64,000 nucleotides of DNA from Albugo candida (lineage: Eukaryota; Oomycota; Peronosporomycetes; Albuginales; Albuginaceae), in NCBI GenBank assembly GCA_905220665.1, contig CAJNAR010000158.1:496001-560000 (forward strand), written 5' to 3'. The translations under genes were made by a program, and so were the position numbers. The notes beneath the pieces were generated by a model that was not told where the DNA came from, searched no databases, and worked only from the letters and a program-made list of their open reading frames with translations. Below are positions 21,053 through 34,457 of the stretch, piece after piece; positions within the stretch are counted from its first letter, which is position 1, and every line of letters begins with the position of its first letter.

Positions 21053-24000
21053 CGTGAGATGGTATAGCTGTATTCTCAATCATATATATCTATGCTGCAT
21101 GTACGCAGTAATCTATATTTTGCTTTTCCAGACGCTCGGATCATGACAAAGTTGATGACTCTTGAATGTGGCTCGCGAGGAACGCAACGGAATCGGGTCA
21201 TACATGCAGAACAACGATCATTCGATGCCATCGCAGCAATCCGTTTTTTTATTTTGTATACCTGCAACCTGAGAACATTTCAAGCATACTGAGTACATTG
21301 ACATCAAAACATCAAACCTATCTGATACTTGGCGTCGCTTATTGAATGATCTTGGTTCAGCTTTAGCTAGTCGTTTTTCGGCGAAACGCACCGACAGTTG
21401 CACCAGGGAGTGATAGCAAGTCCGAAAGTGTTTGTCTTCTTCAACGTTGTATTAGATATCAATGTCGTCAAAAGGTGACGACTGTAGTATTGCTTTCGGC
21501 TGACAAAGTCCTGTGCAGAAAGAAGTTTAGATACCCTCAAATCTCTCATATTGAATCGTTAAGGCGCTCAATCAACACAAAGAACGGAAACGCAAGTGGA
21601 AGATGTCCGTTCACGACATCAAGCAAACACGAAGTACGCGATCACAACTCGGCACTTAAAAAACACAATCAGAATCAGGAGGTACGTCTTCCCTCGGATG
21701 TTGCAATAGAAATGGCACGCTTTGATTTGGATAAATACCTCAATGAGCTTACAAATTTCTCACTGACTTGAGAAAAAAAGTATCTTCCGGAGTCGATGTT
21801 GTCAACAGCCTCAGGTTAATACGTTATTGTGGAGCTCCTCAAAAGGTTATTTGCACTCTATCCTGTCCTTGTTTGTCTTTCACTTGAAGGATGAAAAAGA
21901 TGCACAATAATGACGATCGATGTTCCATAATAAAAGTAGGCAATGTTGCTAAGGTAAGGTGGTATCACAGATTGCAATTATCTGTTTGACAAGTACCAAA
22001 AAGACGGATTGGGGACGCAAAGTGAAAGTCGTAAATCTGCAGTATGGTGAGGTAGAGCGTCAGCAAGCGTTCGTCTTGAATTGCGTGTGAAAATACAACC
22101 AAAAGAAGTGCCAAACAACGCAACGTTTCTAGCGACAAGCAGAGAGTGGAATGGTGTGTCCTAACTTGGAAATCTGGAACTAGGTCACACGGAATTGAGT
22201 TCTTCCAAACAAACAGTTGGCATGTATCGTGACGGACATGATGTTATTGTTACTAAACTGGTCGGAACTTTCAATTTGACCGACAGCTTAGTTTTCTACG
22301 ACCTCTAGCACTCTGTATTTGTCTTTCCAAATAGAATTGGACAAATGAGTAAAAACACAGTCACCCTGTAAGCGTTTTTGATGTTCAAACACACGCAAGA
22401 TGACTGAAAACCACAAGAGCTTTCTGAAGAGTTTCTGCATTCCATCGTTGTAACAAAGAAAACTTAGCTTTCACGTGGTAAATATGAATTAATATGGCTG
22501 TTTGGCATCGTTTTGCCATGATGTTCGCACTTCACGACGAATGTGCGTTTTTCCGTCAAGAAGGAAGCATGCTCTGAATTCAACTAAAGCCGTTCCTACC
22601 GAAGTAGTCGCATAATTTACAGAGGCGATGATGCTACAGTTAGAGCATCAAAAGTGATTGGTGTACGTCACTACAATACTCGTAAAAGCTCGCAATACAG
22701 TGGCAGGCAATTACCAAGGCTCCAAAGCACATTGGTTTTTGCGTGCATCAACTCATCCTTCACGTACGACTTCAATAGAAAGTCGCGATCGTTCATATTA
22801 TCTTTTCCAAGGCCACGTAGCAATTTGAATTGAATCTTAATTTCCGTCGCGATTGTGCAGTGTTCTCTTTTTTTGCAGTTGACTACGAAACAAAATATGA
22901 GGCGGGAGATAAGCAAATTCGGAATACGATGCAACAAACCTTCCAGAAGCTAGACGATGATGCTGCTTTAATAATGCGGACAAAAACCACTGTCCAAATT
23001 ATATCCTTCTCGAGTTAGTCAGGAAAATTGTAGCATTGATTAGTGTCTATTGAAATGGAAGCGCGCCATGTATATCCTCGCGATAAGCATGTCATTATTT
23101 TGAATACAGTTAGTCGCATCCTATGTCTCCACAGGATGTTGTGAGCTCAATGCCATAGTTTTGTCGTCGCGTTCTGACTAGCATTGACATCTATGCAGAA
23201 TCAAAAAGCACACTCTTGTAGGCTTGCCAGCGCTCTTGTTTGTTGCTACTATTTGATTTTTTTCGCGGTGACTATTTGAAGTGGAATGAACCAGCTTGCG
23301 ACAAGATATTGTGTGATGTAGTTCTTTTCATATCGATGTTTCCAATGGTGCATTTACGCATAGTCGATTGCAAAAAAGTATACATTGCTACAAAGTAATC
23401 ATCTATCGTAATCTTCCCATGTCGCTCTTTCCGCTGCATTTGCTGGGGTCAATCAAAATTTTGTACTCCGTGTATCGACACGTGAACGAGTCGTGTATAT
23501 CTCGCGTTACTCCAGTGATAATGCGAGCCTTGCACAATGGTTTCACGGAATATGTTGACACAAACACAATATTTGGACAAGAGTGTATCCACCAGTTTTG
23601 AAGCTTCGACAAGTTGATATAACGTTCTCAACGTGTTTCGACCCATCAATTTCGAAGCTGCTTCATTGGACTTCTCCTCGTCTCACTTTACACAAGAACT
23701 TGACATAGATTCCCATTGCCAAACATCCAGAATCGTTTCCTCCTTCCTTGCCCCCTTCTACCAACTCGTTCGTAACACCGAAAATTGGTATAATACCAGA
23801 CCTTTTCTTGGTGCAATGTAATCATTACTAAGACCAGACAAGATGCCTTCGGAACACTCAAAAGCCGGTACGATGCTTTATGAACAGGTCGCCACATAGG
23901 TCTACAGGCTCAGATGGAACTTGACAAAAGATAGCCTGCAATTTGCCTTATTGTCGGTATTGTTAGAGAAGTAGGATCAACCCCGCCACGTTTGCTGAAG

Positions 24001-24120
24001 AAAGACATTCTCTTAGAGTGTATACTCCATATTGCTAGGAAGATAGAGGTCATCGTGATAATTACCATGCGAACAAGCATTTTGTTCTCAGTTCCTCTTG
24101 GCTCTTACCATGCTGTGGAA
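21053..24120. other. Gene-poor stretch with short coding-like fragments
   Basis: About 3 kb without a convincing gene. Isolated coding-like pieces occur, for example near 22230-22310 (VGMYRDGHDVIVTKLVGTF) and 22870-22990 (DYETKYEAGDKQIRNTMQQ), but they do not join into a frame I can support and I do not recognise them. They may be remains of decayed genes. Confidence 0.4.
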
Positions 24121-24129
24121 ACAACGCAT

Positions 24130-25600
24130 ATTTGATTCATACGATGATACCGCAAGAATATTACAAGATGGTGAGGTGTCACCATTGCATTCGGAGTCTT
24201 ATCACGTACGCAAACTTCACGCATTACATGCAGAAATCGAGTGATTGGGACCTTGCAGCTTCAATTGGGCTTGATATACTGAGCTTTGCTGCAGAGGTTT
24301 CGGATGATATTCCATTCTCATACTCGAGAGCAAATGCATTGGAATGCGAGAATGTCATTACATTGTTATTTAGAATTATGAGGTATTGGTGGAAGATAAT
24401 AAACTGGGGCGCGAAACAAGAGAATTGATGATTCTGAAAGTGGTCCCGTTCGTGTGGTTGATGCTAATTTGGAAAAGAAAAAAAAACAAGGGATAAAAAT
24501 GAGCACGCGCTGTATCGATGCAAGCAGCGACATTGAAGGAAACATATTGTCAAAACAGATCAGACTTTTTGGCGTTAAAATCAATGCAGACGTACCAATG
24601 GGCACCAGCCAAAGTGACGATGTGTCCAGAGAAGTATCTTATTCGAGCCCTCACTCAGTTGAACAACGACACAGCATTGCCTTTTTGCAATATCAAAAAG
24701 AAAGCACAACGTTTTGCGTCCTACTCCAACCTATATATTATGGACGAAAGATTGCCTTCGTTGTTTGGATCCTCGCGAAAAGTCGAAAGATATCCGATTA
24801 TACTCTCACACTCTTGAAGGCAACATCGATGGCTAGTACGCTATACATCTAATGAAAAACCAGAAAACACAAAGAAGAAATGTAGTAGTATATGTGATTT
24901 GATCAAATGGCAATCCGAGAAGGAATGTCAGGTCGCGCAGCTTGACAATACAGTACAAAAAAGCGCCCAGGCATATTCCAAAGTCTTCGATGACTATGCG
25001 TATACTGAATTCGGTGTTACCTACTCGAAATCCAATGCGGAAAGTTGCTTATCATGTGTCCAATCCAACATCAGCCCGCTTGTTGCGTGCACTCAAAACT
25101 GTCAGTTCGATTTTTGCGGCATTACCGAACGAGCGAATTCTTTAGTACGCTTTCGAGCAAATTGCAAGGAGAAGAATATCTGCAGCACCATTACCGTTGG
25201 GACCGATTCGATGATCGGTTCAGTATCGAGCATCCAGCGTCGAATTTGAAACATGCAGCTCAAGACTCAAGTGACAGCAAGTTGGAAAGCTGGACAACTC
25301 CATATAATTGCATGCATGTAATGACTGCTCCATTTACCACGACTAGGAACCACTCACCAATCCAACAAACACCCAAAAAATCCCTCAAAGGTGAGACTGA
25401 ACCACAGTGTCTCACCTGTTTGCTGGATATGCTCAAGGTCATGAAGATATTGTTTGAAGTACGACCCATCGCAGTTAAAGAAAAGCTAGTGTTTTTTAGT
25501 GGGGAGATAGCCATACAAAATCTGGTGATCAACTGCGCGGGGAATTTACGAGGGTCACAGGTCTGTCGAAGCCAATTTGTAAATCGTTAGAAGAGAAAGT
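24130..25600 (+). pseudogene. Broken coding remnants, possibly one coiled-coil protein
   Basis: Several plus-strand pieces look protein-coding yet sit in different frames: RIFDSYDDTARILQDGEVSP (about 24126-24190), SSDWDLAASIGLDILSFAAE (about 24236-24300), YEVLVEDNKLGRETRELMIL (about 24378-24440), and longer frames at 24454-24852 and 25045-25590. The second and third recall the start of BICD/HAP1-type coiled coils, which is only a resemblance. Frame changes without suitable introns suggest decay. I cannot name a function. Confidence 0.3.
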
Positions 25601-28097
25601 AGACGTTGATCAACCGGAAGCAACCGGATCTTTTGTCGCAAATGTCCATACGGATTTGGCGTCGAAACTTCCTTCAGGATCAGAACAGAGATCATCTTTT
25701 TATGACGCTAACAAAACTCTTAGTGCTACGTCATCCAACGAATTTGTTTGGTTTCTACAACTTGAGGACAAGATAGTTGAATAGTTACAGGATATCAGAA
25801 ACTTGATATTTTGCATCGCAATGGTCAGCAATTCGTACGTTGTCTCAACAAAGTCATGGTTTCTTCTCACCAGCCCTTCCAAGTATGAATATGTCATAAA
25901 AGTGTGCAATATACCTGAGGAATTCTACATAACCAATTTCCAACCTGGGGAAATGAGCGTTATTTACAGCCCTTGGATATGTACAGTGTGTCGACCTCCT
26001 TGGGTTATAGCCGGAACCAACCCCAGAAAATAAATTCGTGAGTACCAAAAGGTGTGCTTCGTGCCATGACACTTTACTTTCTTCATGAGAGAAAAATGAA
26101 CCTCTGATAAGAGCTTGCTCATCGACAAGATGGCACGATAGACAAGATCATACATAGGCTGTATTTGGGAGGCTTGTCAGCCATTTAGATCCTGTAGCAA
26201 TTCTTATAGCACATTGCAAAATATTAAAAAAGTGTTTGCGATCTCTCTTTTCGTTTAACAATGATCAACTACGGATTTGTTCGTGCTCTGACGAAAGTGT
26301 CGTCACCATTTGAAGGTACCTGCAATAAACAATCGGAACACAAACGCTGGCTTTTAAATTGGAGGTATTCGACTGGTAGGATGAAGGCATTTCATTGATG
26401 TTGACGGTAATGTGATGTGTAAATATAGAAGGTCAAATTTGACACTAAGTGAAGTTTGGATTTAGGGGATGTAGGACTACCTCAGTTTATCACAAGCAAC
26501 CATGCGCATATTAAAGATAATAGGGCCGATGCAACATTCTTGTGAGCATACTTCGGAGCGCATTACTTTACAGCACTTCTCATGATGGCAAATGGCATTC
26601 CTGATGCGATTTGCTTTAGCCGAAAAAGAGTCTCTTCATCGAAAGAAAGTTCAGCTGTAGTGGACAAATGAAGTAATCGGATGTGAAGAGATCTGATAGC
26701 AAAATAAGAAACATAGGCTGTCAAGAATTGAAGTACAAACGACGCACTATGTACCATCTCGTCTATCAGGCTCGCAATATCAGCATCAGCCTCACGTTGC
26801 CTTTCGGCACTATTTGTTCGTTGCGTCTTACGGTCTCGTCAATGATTTCGGTTTGCTGTATCTCCATTTCTCTCAAATACCGGGAAGAACGATGTTGGAC
26901 TCGCAAGTAATCAATTTTCTGCCGGTTTCCTGTTACACTCAAAGTCATCTTTCTTCGATAGCCGAGTTGTGATTCTTGCCTTTCGGGATTGTTTCTTTGG
27001 CTGAGTCTTACTTTAGTCGACCCTCCTGATTCGCCCGTATCATTATACACGTTCCTTCGCTAGCTGTAGAGCCAATTCTTCTTTATCGTTGGGCAAGTTT
27101 GCAATTAGTCAATGTCAGGGACATATCTACATCCAGTTGTCCCCTTTACACCTCTTTAGTGTCGGTCCAATACTGCTACCAGTGATTTTGAACATGAAAG
27201 CTACTGGTCCGGATAACGATCAGGGTACCACGCGCAGACATCATTGGTCACATCATGTCTGAAGGATTGCCTTGATGGTGATCATATAGTCCGGTATACA
27301 AAGCGAGCAACGTTAAGCATAGTAAGTTGCAGGCCGTCGACCATCGCATAGAGTCGGTTTTACAATAAACGGTGCTAAATTCACAGAGACTGAATATTGT
27401 TTTACCTTCCTTAGAAGCAAATCAATAAAGCCAATCAGTCGGACATACAGAAGATAGCACGTTTTTTCACACGCTTTCTCATAACTCTGACACATGTACC
27501 AGCCCAATTGTACAAAATCCAAAGTGATGAGTTGTTACCTTGCTGTGATTAATGCACCTGTTTGGGAAGCGGTCTGCCTACCAACTAAGATGAGGACTTT
27601 ATCTGATGGATTGTCCAAAGGTCTCACGCCTATACTCCTCTTTGCATGGGACTAAAAACACGAGCTCCATCATTTCACGATATGCGCCGATGGTGGCGAA
27701 ATCGTCACTAGTCTCGCGTATCTAGGATTCAGAATACTACATGCTGAAGCGTATGGTGCCCTTCTTAGCACCGTAGCTGTAAACGATTACCTATTGCCTT
27801 GTGGATGTGAGGCTAGCACGTGTCGTCAACATCAAGCAATACAGCCAGACATTTAGCTCTGGCTCCGTGTTGTACACAAGAGAAGCAAGTGAAGACGATC
27901 AAAGTCACCATGTGGAGGAAGGTGCGGTGGTGCAGAGACGGATTATAGCCAGATGTGTCTCGAATGAGCTTGTTGCCGGCACTTTTGCGACATTCATGCC
28001 TTCGAAACCTATCACTTTGATCTTTGGTCCTTCATTCACCTCATTTGTTATCAGCAGAATTGCACAGATAACAGCTGCAAAAACATACACTGTATAA
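25601..28097. other. Gene-poor stretch
   Basis: No supported gene. The longest open frames (26766-27050 on the minus strand, 27801-28097 on the plus strand) have no family features that I recognise, and the latter runs into the 3' end of the RPB11 gene on the opposite strand. Confidence 0.4.
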
Positions 28098-28528
28098 TCA
28101 ACTAAAAGCGTTTCCAGCGTCTTTGGAGTTTCCTGTAAGTCTACGAAACTTTTTCACTAATTCGTCAAACACTGTTGACAGATCGTCCAAACAATTTGCA
28201 AGTGCTTCCACGGGAGAGGACGCATCATTCGTCTGAATACGGACGACTATGTCATAATTAAGAGGATGAGGATGACGGTAACCACTGAATGTTACGTTCG
28301 GATCGCGCAGTGACTGCCTATAACGAGAAGAAAACACAAAACTGCGTGAGTTTTGCGTGTGTTTATTGAGAGATCGATACCGCACATTCGAATAAGATTG
28401 CCAATCGTGTGATCTTCCCGCAATATTGTAAATTTCCCAGCATTCGGAATCTTTGTATCTTTTTCATAAGTTACTTTTTGAGCGCCGTCCGGCAATGTGT
28501 ACGAATCACTTCGATTGGGAGCATTCAT
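28098..28528 (-). CDS. RPB11: RNA polymerase II subunit RPB11
   Basis: Two exons (28386-28528 and 28098-28317) joined by a 68-nt intron give 120 residues, the usual size of RPB11. It dimerises with RPB3 as the alpha-like assembly platform of Pol II. Family blocks are clear: MNAPNRSDSY at the start, KVTYEKDTKIPNAGKFTI, REDHTIGNLIRM at the splice, then RDPNVTFSGYRHPHPL and DIVVRIQT. The splice inside the ATG codon of IRM restores the expected M-Q-S-L-R order. It is divergent from the sugar transporter gene, with only 85 bp between start codons. Confidence 0.95.
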
Positions 28529-28613
28529 TTTGACTTTTGGGAACCTCAAAGTACATAAACGCTCACATCGCATACTCTCCTTGAATGCATACTATTGCAT
28601 CGCTAGAAGCAGA

Positions 28614-30514
28614 ATGGTAAATGCTCAGCCGAGTCCAAGCGCATCCTCTGTCTCTGACGAATGGGATAACAGAATGAGTTTGATGACACGCAAAGCGCAT
28701 TCCAATTATGAGAAATACATCCACTCATCTATCTCTACAGACTGGACAAGGCAACAAGGAGATGTGTATTCCCTATCAAGATCACCAGTACCTCCGCCCA
28801 GTAAAAGCTCTGATGTTGCCATACATCCGGAACAATACAGATCATGGCTCAATCGATTTGTATCAAAGCCTGCCGGTCAAAGTTTATCGACATGTATGAT
28901 ACTGGCAATGCCTTGGGCCGCTTTTATTGTCTTTGGTCAGTTGAGCGATGTCGATACTTATCTTGAATGTTGACCCAGAGTCTTCTCTTCCTTTATGTCA
29001 GACTCTATATTTGTGCATGTACGCTCTCCATACATGATATCAATGGGCTTCTCGTCATTCTTTCCCCGCTTCCTTCCATCGATGGTGCCGCTTGTATTTG
29101 CTCCATTGCTTGGGGCTGCTTCAGATCGGTCGACTTCTGAATGGGGCCGAAGAAATATGTTTTTGCTCATTGCATGCTCACTGATCACGCTTTCTGGAAT
29201 TCTATTTGCCTGTTCCAGCTTATTTTACCCTACGCACCACAATATCATCGCTCTTCTTTTTCTCTGCTTGATAACAGGATGCGTATTGATGCAAGTACGG
29301 CCACAAAATAAGTGACCCGGATCGTTTACGCTAACTTTGATCCTGATTCAGATTAGCTTGCGCGCTCGGATTATGGATACTTTGCCACTCTCACTTCAGG
29401 TTCACGCACAAGTTACATTAGCATGCTGGGATGGTGTTGGTGGTGTATTTGGAATGATCTTATTTCGAAATACTGCCGTGTTGGCGCTTGCAGATGAAGT
29501 TACTGGCTGGGGTGTTCTCATAGCCCTCGGTAGTGCCATATTACTAATGATTGGTGCTACAATGACGTCCATGTACCTTCGACCGGAGCAGCCTTCTCGA
29601 AGAAAAGTATCAGGCCCTCGATATCAGATCGTGCAGTCAGTGAGATGTGTCCTTCATCAGATTCAGTATTGCCCAAAGCTTCTCCGCATACTTTGTGTCG
29701 TTCACTTTGTGCTATAGTATGATTCTTTATTTATACGAGTGATTCAATGCCCGATATCTCATTTCGGTTTAGTTTGGCGTGGTCGGCATTTCAGACACAA
29801 ACGTATGATTGGTGGGGTACAACCGTATACAAAGGATGCAATCATGCTTCTCGTAAGCAGCGTACTCGCGTCATAGTCTTTTTGCTGATATCCGATTCAG
29901 ACTGTGGAGTAAAAGAGATTGAGATGTACAAAGATGGATTGCGAACCGCCAATTTTGCGCTTATCACACAGGTACCTCAATACTAGTATCTTCCGATTAT
30001 TGACTTTTTCCTGCAGAGCAGCTTTCAAGTGATTGTGTGTCTCTTATTACTATTTCTTATGCCTCGCGTTCCGGACATTGCAAAACTAACGCGGTCATCC
30101 GTTATATTGGCATTTATCGGAGGTCTATACGCAACAACTCAACCTCACTGAGCTAAATTCCCTTCCATTTGCGTAGCCGGATCTCTTGTCATCGCTGCAG
30201 CAGTCGGTAGTACGTCAAAATCGTTAACTTTCATCGCGTTTGTGCTTGCTTCGTGTTTTCACACTATGGAGCTCGTCTTCCCGTTCTCTGTCATTGGGAT
30301 TATGGGCAAAGAAATCGAAAAATCGGAATACGCGTTCACGAACAACGGGCTTTACATTGGCGTTATTTCGGTATTTTCAGCACTGTCCGATATCAGCGTT
30401 CAAGTGTACGGGATCGACAGCATGGCTTCCCTTGGTACAGGTAATAAAATGGTGCTCCCATGTGTTTTATTCTGCTCCAGTATTTTATGCCTAACTGTGT
30501 TGAAATACACTTGA
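28614..30514 (+). CDS. SLC45/sucrose-transporter-like MFS permease
   Basis: Six exons (28614-28935, 28981-29294, 29352-29716, 29773-29971, 30017-30122, 30177-30514) sum to 1644 nt, 547 residues, with the frame kept throughout. Proteins of this GPH-like group carry sugars with protons across membranes. Evidence: a hydrophilic cytosolic N-terminus of about 85 residues, MPWAAFIVF at the first helix, the loop motif GAASDRSTSEWGRRNMF after helix 2, RARIMDTLPL, LAWSAFQTQTYDWWGTTVY (compare the WFPF...DTDWMG block of plant SUTs), and a C-terminal set of hydrophobic segments (MELVFPFSVIGIMGKE). The intron at 28936-28980 is the least certain because its 45-nt version leaves an unusual first loop. Substrate unknown; uptake of host sugar is a possibility only. 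Confidence 0.75.
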
Positions 30515-31042
30515 ATTCTTCACGTCATTAAAGAAATATAACTATACATCAGTATCCATTTACATGCATTCACATGGCAAAGTTCAAATGTTGGTCGATT
30601 GACTCGCGCTACGAGCACACAGATTTCGCGACCCGAATTTGCGACAACTTTTTTTTCCAAAAGACGAGCGCGCAATTGCCATCAAATCAATGGCCACAAT
30701 GTACCTGAAAAGGCGGCAATTCGTAAAGCGGAAAGCTGTGTACACGAAATGATACAGCGAAATTTGCTTCAGTCCATCCCTAACGAAATAAAAAGCAAAG
30801 TCGCAGAAAGGTTTGATGTCTCAGTTGTTAGGCGTCTCACTGCCAATCGCATTTACAAAGGGAAGCGCTGACACATAGACCAAGCGGTGAGGCGCGCTCA
30901 ATTCCGTGCAGTACGTCATCTGTGTCGCAAAATTGCATCTATGAGAATTTCCTCGCGCAGACAAAAGTACAGTTCACGATATAATAAAAGACGGTCTGCA
31001 AATTGAGATTTCTCATTGATAAGAAATACATCAGAAAATGGT
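30515..31042. other. Stretch between transporter and ATP-citrate lyase
   Basis: Convergent gene ends flank about 530 bp. A basic coding-like stretch at about 30573-30871 (AIKSMATMYLKRRQF in one frame, KAAIRKAESCVHEMIQRNLL in another) could be a small gene or a remnant. I could not assemble a supported frame. Confidence 0.3.
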
Positions 31043-34000
31043 TTATTCCTCCAAATATGAGATATCGTCCCATGGATGGCGGTAGAGAGGTTGCTTCAAT
31101 CGTTTTTGGTCCAAAAAGTGGCCAATGAAGCCCATACTTCGACCTAATACAAATAACCCATTCAAACATCCATTTTGGATCTGTTCTGTTGCTTCCTCCA
31201 AAGTAAAGGCTCCACAGTTACGCAACAGGTCGACGAAACAAACAGCAATGCAACCATCCACATTGAGTATCAAATTGCTACGTTTCTTCGTCGTCACTTG
31301 TTCGACCTCGAGAGCAAATTGTAAGATATCTGTTGCCGGGAAATGATGAAGTGCGTATTCTTTGACGATTGTCACTCTTTTGTCTGGATTTGAAGTCGAT
31401 TTGATGCGATGTCCGATACCCATGATTAATTCTCCTTTTCGTTTCATCTCTGCTACAAACTCTGCTGCCGTGACTCCTGAATCAAATGCGTTGGTGAACA
31501 TTTCAGCAGCTTTATCCAATGCACCACCAAATCTTGGTCCGATTGTCAGCAGTCCAGATACAAGTGAAGAAATCAAATCCTTTCCGGCCCGGGCAGTGAC
31601 AATAGTATTGTGTGCTCCAGCAACAGCAGGCCCATGATCAGCTGTGACCATCAAAATCATCTCAATAAACTTTGTGGCGTATGAAGGCAATCTTCGTTTG
31701 AACCACAACAAACCCAGAACACCACCAATACCGAGGTCTTCTTCAAAGATCTTGGATATCGGCATTCCTGCATATGTCAATTCTTCACCACGGTCATCTG
31801 TGATAGAAGAGATAAAGTTTGCCGGTTTTCGAATAAGTCCGAGGTTCTTTGCCCACGCGTAATCCATCGGAACTTTGGGGACAGGAACTTCAGGTTTTGA
31901 TATGATGACGCCTTCATCGACCAAGTTTGTATACACTTTGTGAATCACCTTTCCAAACTGATCGAATGTATCGGGAACGATCGCACCTGCTTTGGCGAGA
32001 GCCCCATTCTTAGCAGACGCAGTTTCAGACTCGCCGGACGCACATGCGCCCGCATGGCCAAACTGCACTTCAAACGGGAAGATGTTTGCACAAGTTCCAA
32101 TGCACCACGCAATCAACGGCTTTTTGATTTGTCCATTTTGAAGAGCACGACAAACGTCAAATTCATCGGTTCCTCCAACTTCTCCGAGCAAAACCATCAT
32201 TTTGATGTCCGGATTGGCTTCATACCGCAACAAATGTTGAATAAACGTTGAACCAGGGTACTTGTCTCCACCGATAGCAACTCCTTCGTACACTCCGTCT
32301 GTCGTCTGTGAAATGATATTATTCAGTTCATTGGACATGCCACCTGATTTCGATACATACGCCACACTTCCAGGACGATATAGCTTGGAATGAACAATAT
32401 TATCAAGCATTCCACCAGTATTCCCAATACGCAAGCATCCCGGCTTGATGCCTCCCACAGTAGCTGGTCCAATAATTCCCACATTCTTCTCATTTGCTTT
32501 CTTTATTATCAATCTCGTTTGGGCTTCTGGAACTCCTTCGGCAATGATAGCATGCGTTTTGATGGTATCTGCGTGCTGTAAAGCTTCCATCGTGGAAGAA
32601 AATACAGAACGGAAGGATGAGAAATTGACCAGTACACTCACATCAGGATACTTCTTGACTGCTTCTTTAAGGTCCTGAAACACTGGAATTAATCGTTCGC
32701 CAGTTCCCCAGTAGAATTTGAGGTAGTGATTTGGTGCGAATGGGAAAATCAGCGCCGCAACACTCGGATTACGACGTTTACACAAAAAGTCGAAATCCAA
32801 CATTCCTTGAACAGCTCGTTGCTGTAAACCATACACAATACAACGAGTATCTTCCTGCAACCGAACAATTTTCTCGTCTTGGAATACAGGAGAGTGTGCT
32901 AATTGTGTTTCCACGGCACCGGAAGATGCAAAACTTTGGTCCGTTGGTGGGTCGGTTCCATCAGTGGTATCCTTGCGCTTTTCTGCTGCAACTTGAGCGT
33001 TGCTTACCGCAACACTCTTGATCGGTTTCTTGGAACTCGCAGTTTCTGCGGGATTTGGCGGTTCTTGTAGACCCAAAGCCATTGGAACAATCGCAGTGAT
33101 ATGCGTCTCTGGACCAAAAACATCAATTGGAACTCCAGTCTCTTTACCGACTTCACGCATCTGTGTGAGCCCCTCCTGGCAATTCGGACCACCACGTCGA
33201 ACCCAGATGTGTACTTTGCGATCAATCAGTTTGGATTGGTATTCTTTGATGGCGCGTATAATTCCTTTGAATGTCATTGCGACATCTGTGAAATTTGCGA
33301 TACCACCTCCAATGATAAGTACTTTTCCACGCTCATCATACTGCCGTGTCATCAAATCCAGGATTGTTCGGGCGTACTGATACGTGTGGGCCTCACTTGG
33401 CGCACCTGAATACTCACCATAATTGGCTAATTCATGGCCAGCACCCAAGTCTGCAATCGTATCCGCATAGACAACAGAAGCTCCTCCACCGGCAACCATG
33501 GTCCAAATACGACCTTCCTGGTTCAATATCGTTAATTTTAATGATGCACCTGTCTTGGAATCTAAATCGGCGATGAATTCTTCTTCAGGTAATTTGGCTC
33601 GACCGAATGCTGGTGGAAATTCTAAATCATCACCCCATCTCTCACCAACAAGAAAAGAAGCTGTCTCGTCGAGTTTGGCAGCCAGATCCAATACGCACAG
33701 CTTTTTATTGACAAGTACGATTGGATTGATTTCCATATACACAAAGTGCAATTCTCTGTACGCATTGAGCGATTTCACAATAAAATTTGACATGAGCTCT
33801 TTACGCTCATCCGGCAAATGGACCAACAAATTAGCTGTGATTTCTTTGGCATTGACTTGAGACTCAATATCCACAAGTAATCGAGCTGCTTTCTGGTCTA
33901 CGTGGCCCACATCAACTCCACCTTGATGATAAAATAAAATCTCATCGCCTTCGCGTTTTGAGATAATGCAAAGATAATGTTCATCCGTTGGCGCATGCTT

Positions 34001-34354
34001 TACAAAAGGCTCCACGATGAAATGAGTTAGGATTCCTGTGATTTGCTCGACTTTGATCGGATGATTCGCTCGTTGACGAATCCATTCTTTAACATCGGTC
34101 CAGGTAGCGTTAAGTAGCAACAGATTGGCCTTACCACGCCGTTTTATTAATTGATCGGGTTTCACGACAAGTGTGGTCTCTCCACTGGTAAGCCAAGTGT
34201 TTTCTTGCTCGAGTATGGTAAAGTATCGTTCCTCGCCTACTTTTTGCAGTTCTGGAGCGCTGATTTGCACACAGCGTGTTTCTAGATTAAAGTCTTTTAA
34301 TGCTTTCACAAGTATTCGCTTTCCATTATACTCTCGAATGGCTTTAGCTGACAT
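31043..34354 (-). CDS. ACLY: ATP-citrate synthase (ATP-citrate lyase), full length
   Basis: The enzyme cleaves citrate with ATP and CoA to acetyl-CoA and oxaloacetate in the cytosol, feeding fatty-acid and sterol synthesis. A single intronless frame of 1103 residues starts at ATG 34354, almost the human length (1101), so it is the fused animal/fungal-type enzyme rather than the two-subunit plant form. The N-terminal ATP-grasp half begins [19 protein letters not shown] linker near residues 430-500 is Ser/Thr/Lys rich. The CoA-ligase part carries the phospho-histidine motif [12 protein letters not shown] (His767). The C-terminal citrate-synthase-like domain includes [14 protein letters not shown] sequence ([16 protein letters not shown]). 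No targeting peptide is visible. A perfect TGACGTCA lies 96 bp upstream. Confidence 0.97.
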   Translation of the reverse strand: MSAKAIREYNGKRILVKALKDFNLETRCVQISAPELQKVGEERYFTILEQENTWLTSGETTLVVKPDQLIKRRGKANLLLLNATWTDVKEWIRQRANHPIKVEQITGILTHFIVEPFVKHAPTDEHYLCIISKREGDEILFYHQGGVDVGHVDQKAARLLVDIESQVNAKEITANLLVHLPDERKELMSNFIVKSLNAYRELHFVYMEINPIVLVNKKLCVLDLAAKLDETASFLVGERWGDDLEFPPAFGRAKLPEEEFIADLDSKTGASLKLTILNQEGRIWTMVAGGGASVVYADTIADLGAGHELANYGEYSGAPSEAHTYQYARTILDLMTRQYDERGKVLIIGGGIANFTDVAMTFKGIIRAIKEYQSKLIDRKVHIWVRRGGPNCQEGLTQMREVGKETGVPIDVFGPETHITAIVPMALGLQEPPNPAETASSKKPIKSVAVSNAQVAAEKRKDTTDGTDPPTDQSFASSGAVETQLAHSPVFQDEKIVRLQEDTRCIVYGLQQRAVQGMLDFDFLCKRRNPSVAALIFPFAPNHYLKFYWGTGERLIPVFQDLKEAVKKYPDVSVLVNFSSFRSVFSSTMEALQHADTIKTHAIIAEGVPEAQTRLIIKKANEKNVGIIGPATVGGIKPGCLRIGNTGGMLDNIVHSKLYRPGSVAYVSKSGGMSNELNNIISQTTDGVYEGVAIGGDKYPGSTFIQHLLRYEANPDIKMMVLLGEVGGTDEFDVCRALQNGQIKKPLIAWCIGTCANIFPFEVQFGHAGACASGESETASAKNGALAKAGAIVPDTFDQFGKVIHKVYTNLVDEGVIISKPEVPVPKVPMDYAWAKNLGLIRKPANFISSITDDRGEELTYAGMPISKIFEEDLGIGGVLGLLWFKRRLPSYATKFIEMILMVTADHGPAVAGAHNTIVTARAGKDLISSLVSGLLTIGPRFGGALDKAAEMFTNAFDSGVTAAEFVAEMKRKGELIMGIGHRIKSTSNPDKRVTIVKEYALHHFPATDILQFALEVEQVTTKKRSNLILNVDGCIAVCFVDLLRNCGAFTLEEATEQIQNGCLNGLFVLGRSMGFIGHFLDQKRLKQPLYRHPWDDISYLEE

Positions 34355-34449
34355 TTTTGTCCGTTGCTTTACACAGGCAAATTTCGAAAATGGACTGATA
34401 ATAGCACAAATGAGAGTCTTGTAATAAGGCGATGATTTATACTATAAAT

Positions 34450-34457
34450 TGACGTCA
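34450..34457. promoter_or_regulatory. Perfect CRE/ATF octamer upstream of ATP-citrate lyase
   Basis: Palindromic TGACGTCA 96 bp before the start codon, with a looser TGACATCA copy about 15 bp further upstream. A bZIP binding site by sequence only; function is inferred. Confidence 0.45.

Noticed and set aside
27905..28090. Small hydrophobic minus-strand frame resembling a secreted peptide
   Set aside because: It begins with GTG rather than ATG, lies directly after RPB11 on the same strand and has no recognisable features beyond one hydrophobic stretch.
28936..30176. Transporter gene read as a pseudogene because of stops at 28973, 29315 and 29717
   Set aside because: Five short GT-AG introns restore one 547-residue frame with the expected transporter motifs.
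33000..33860. Long plus-strand open frames within ATP-citrate lyase
   Set aside because: They are antisense shadows of a strongly conserved gene.
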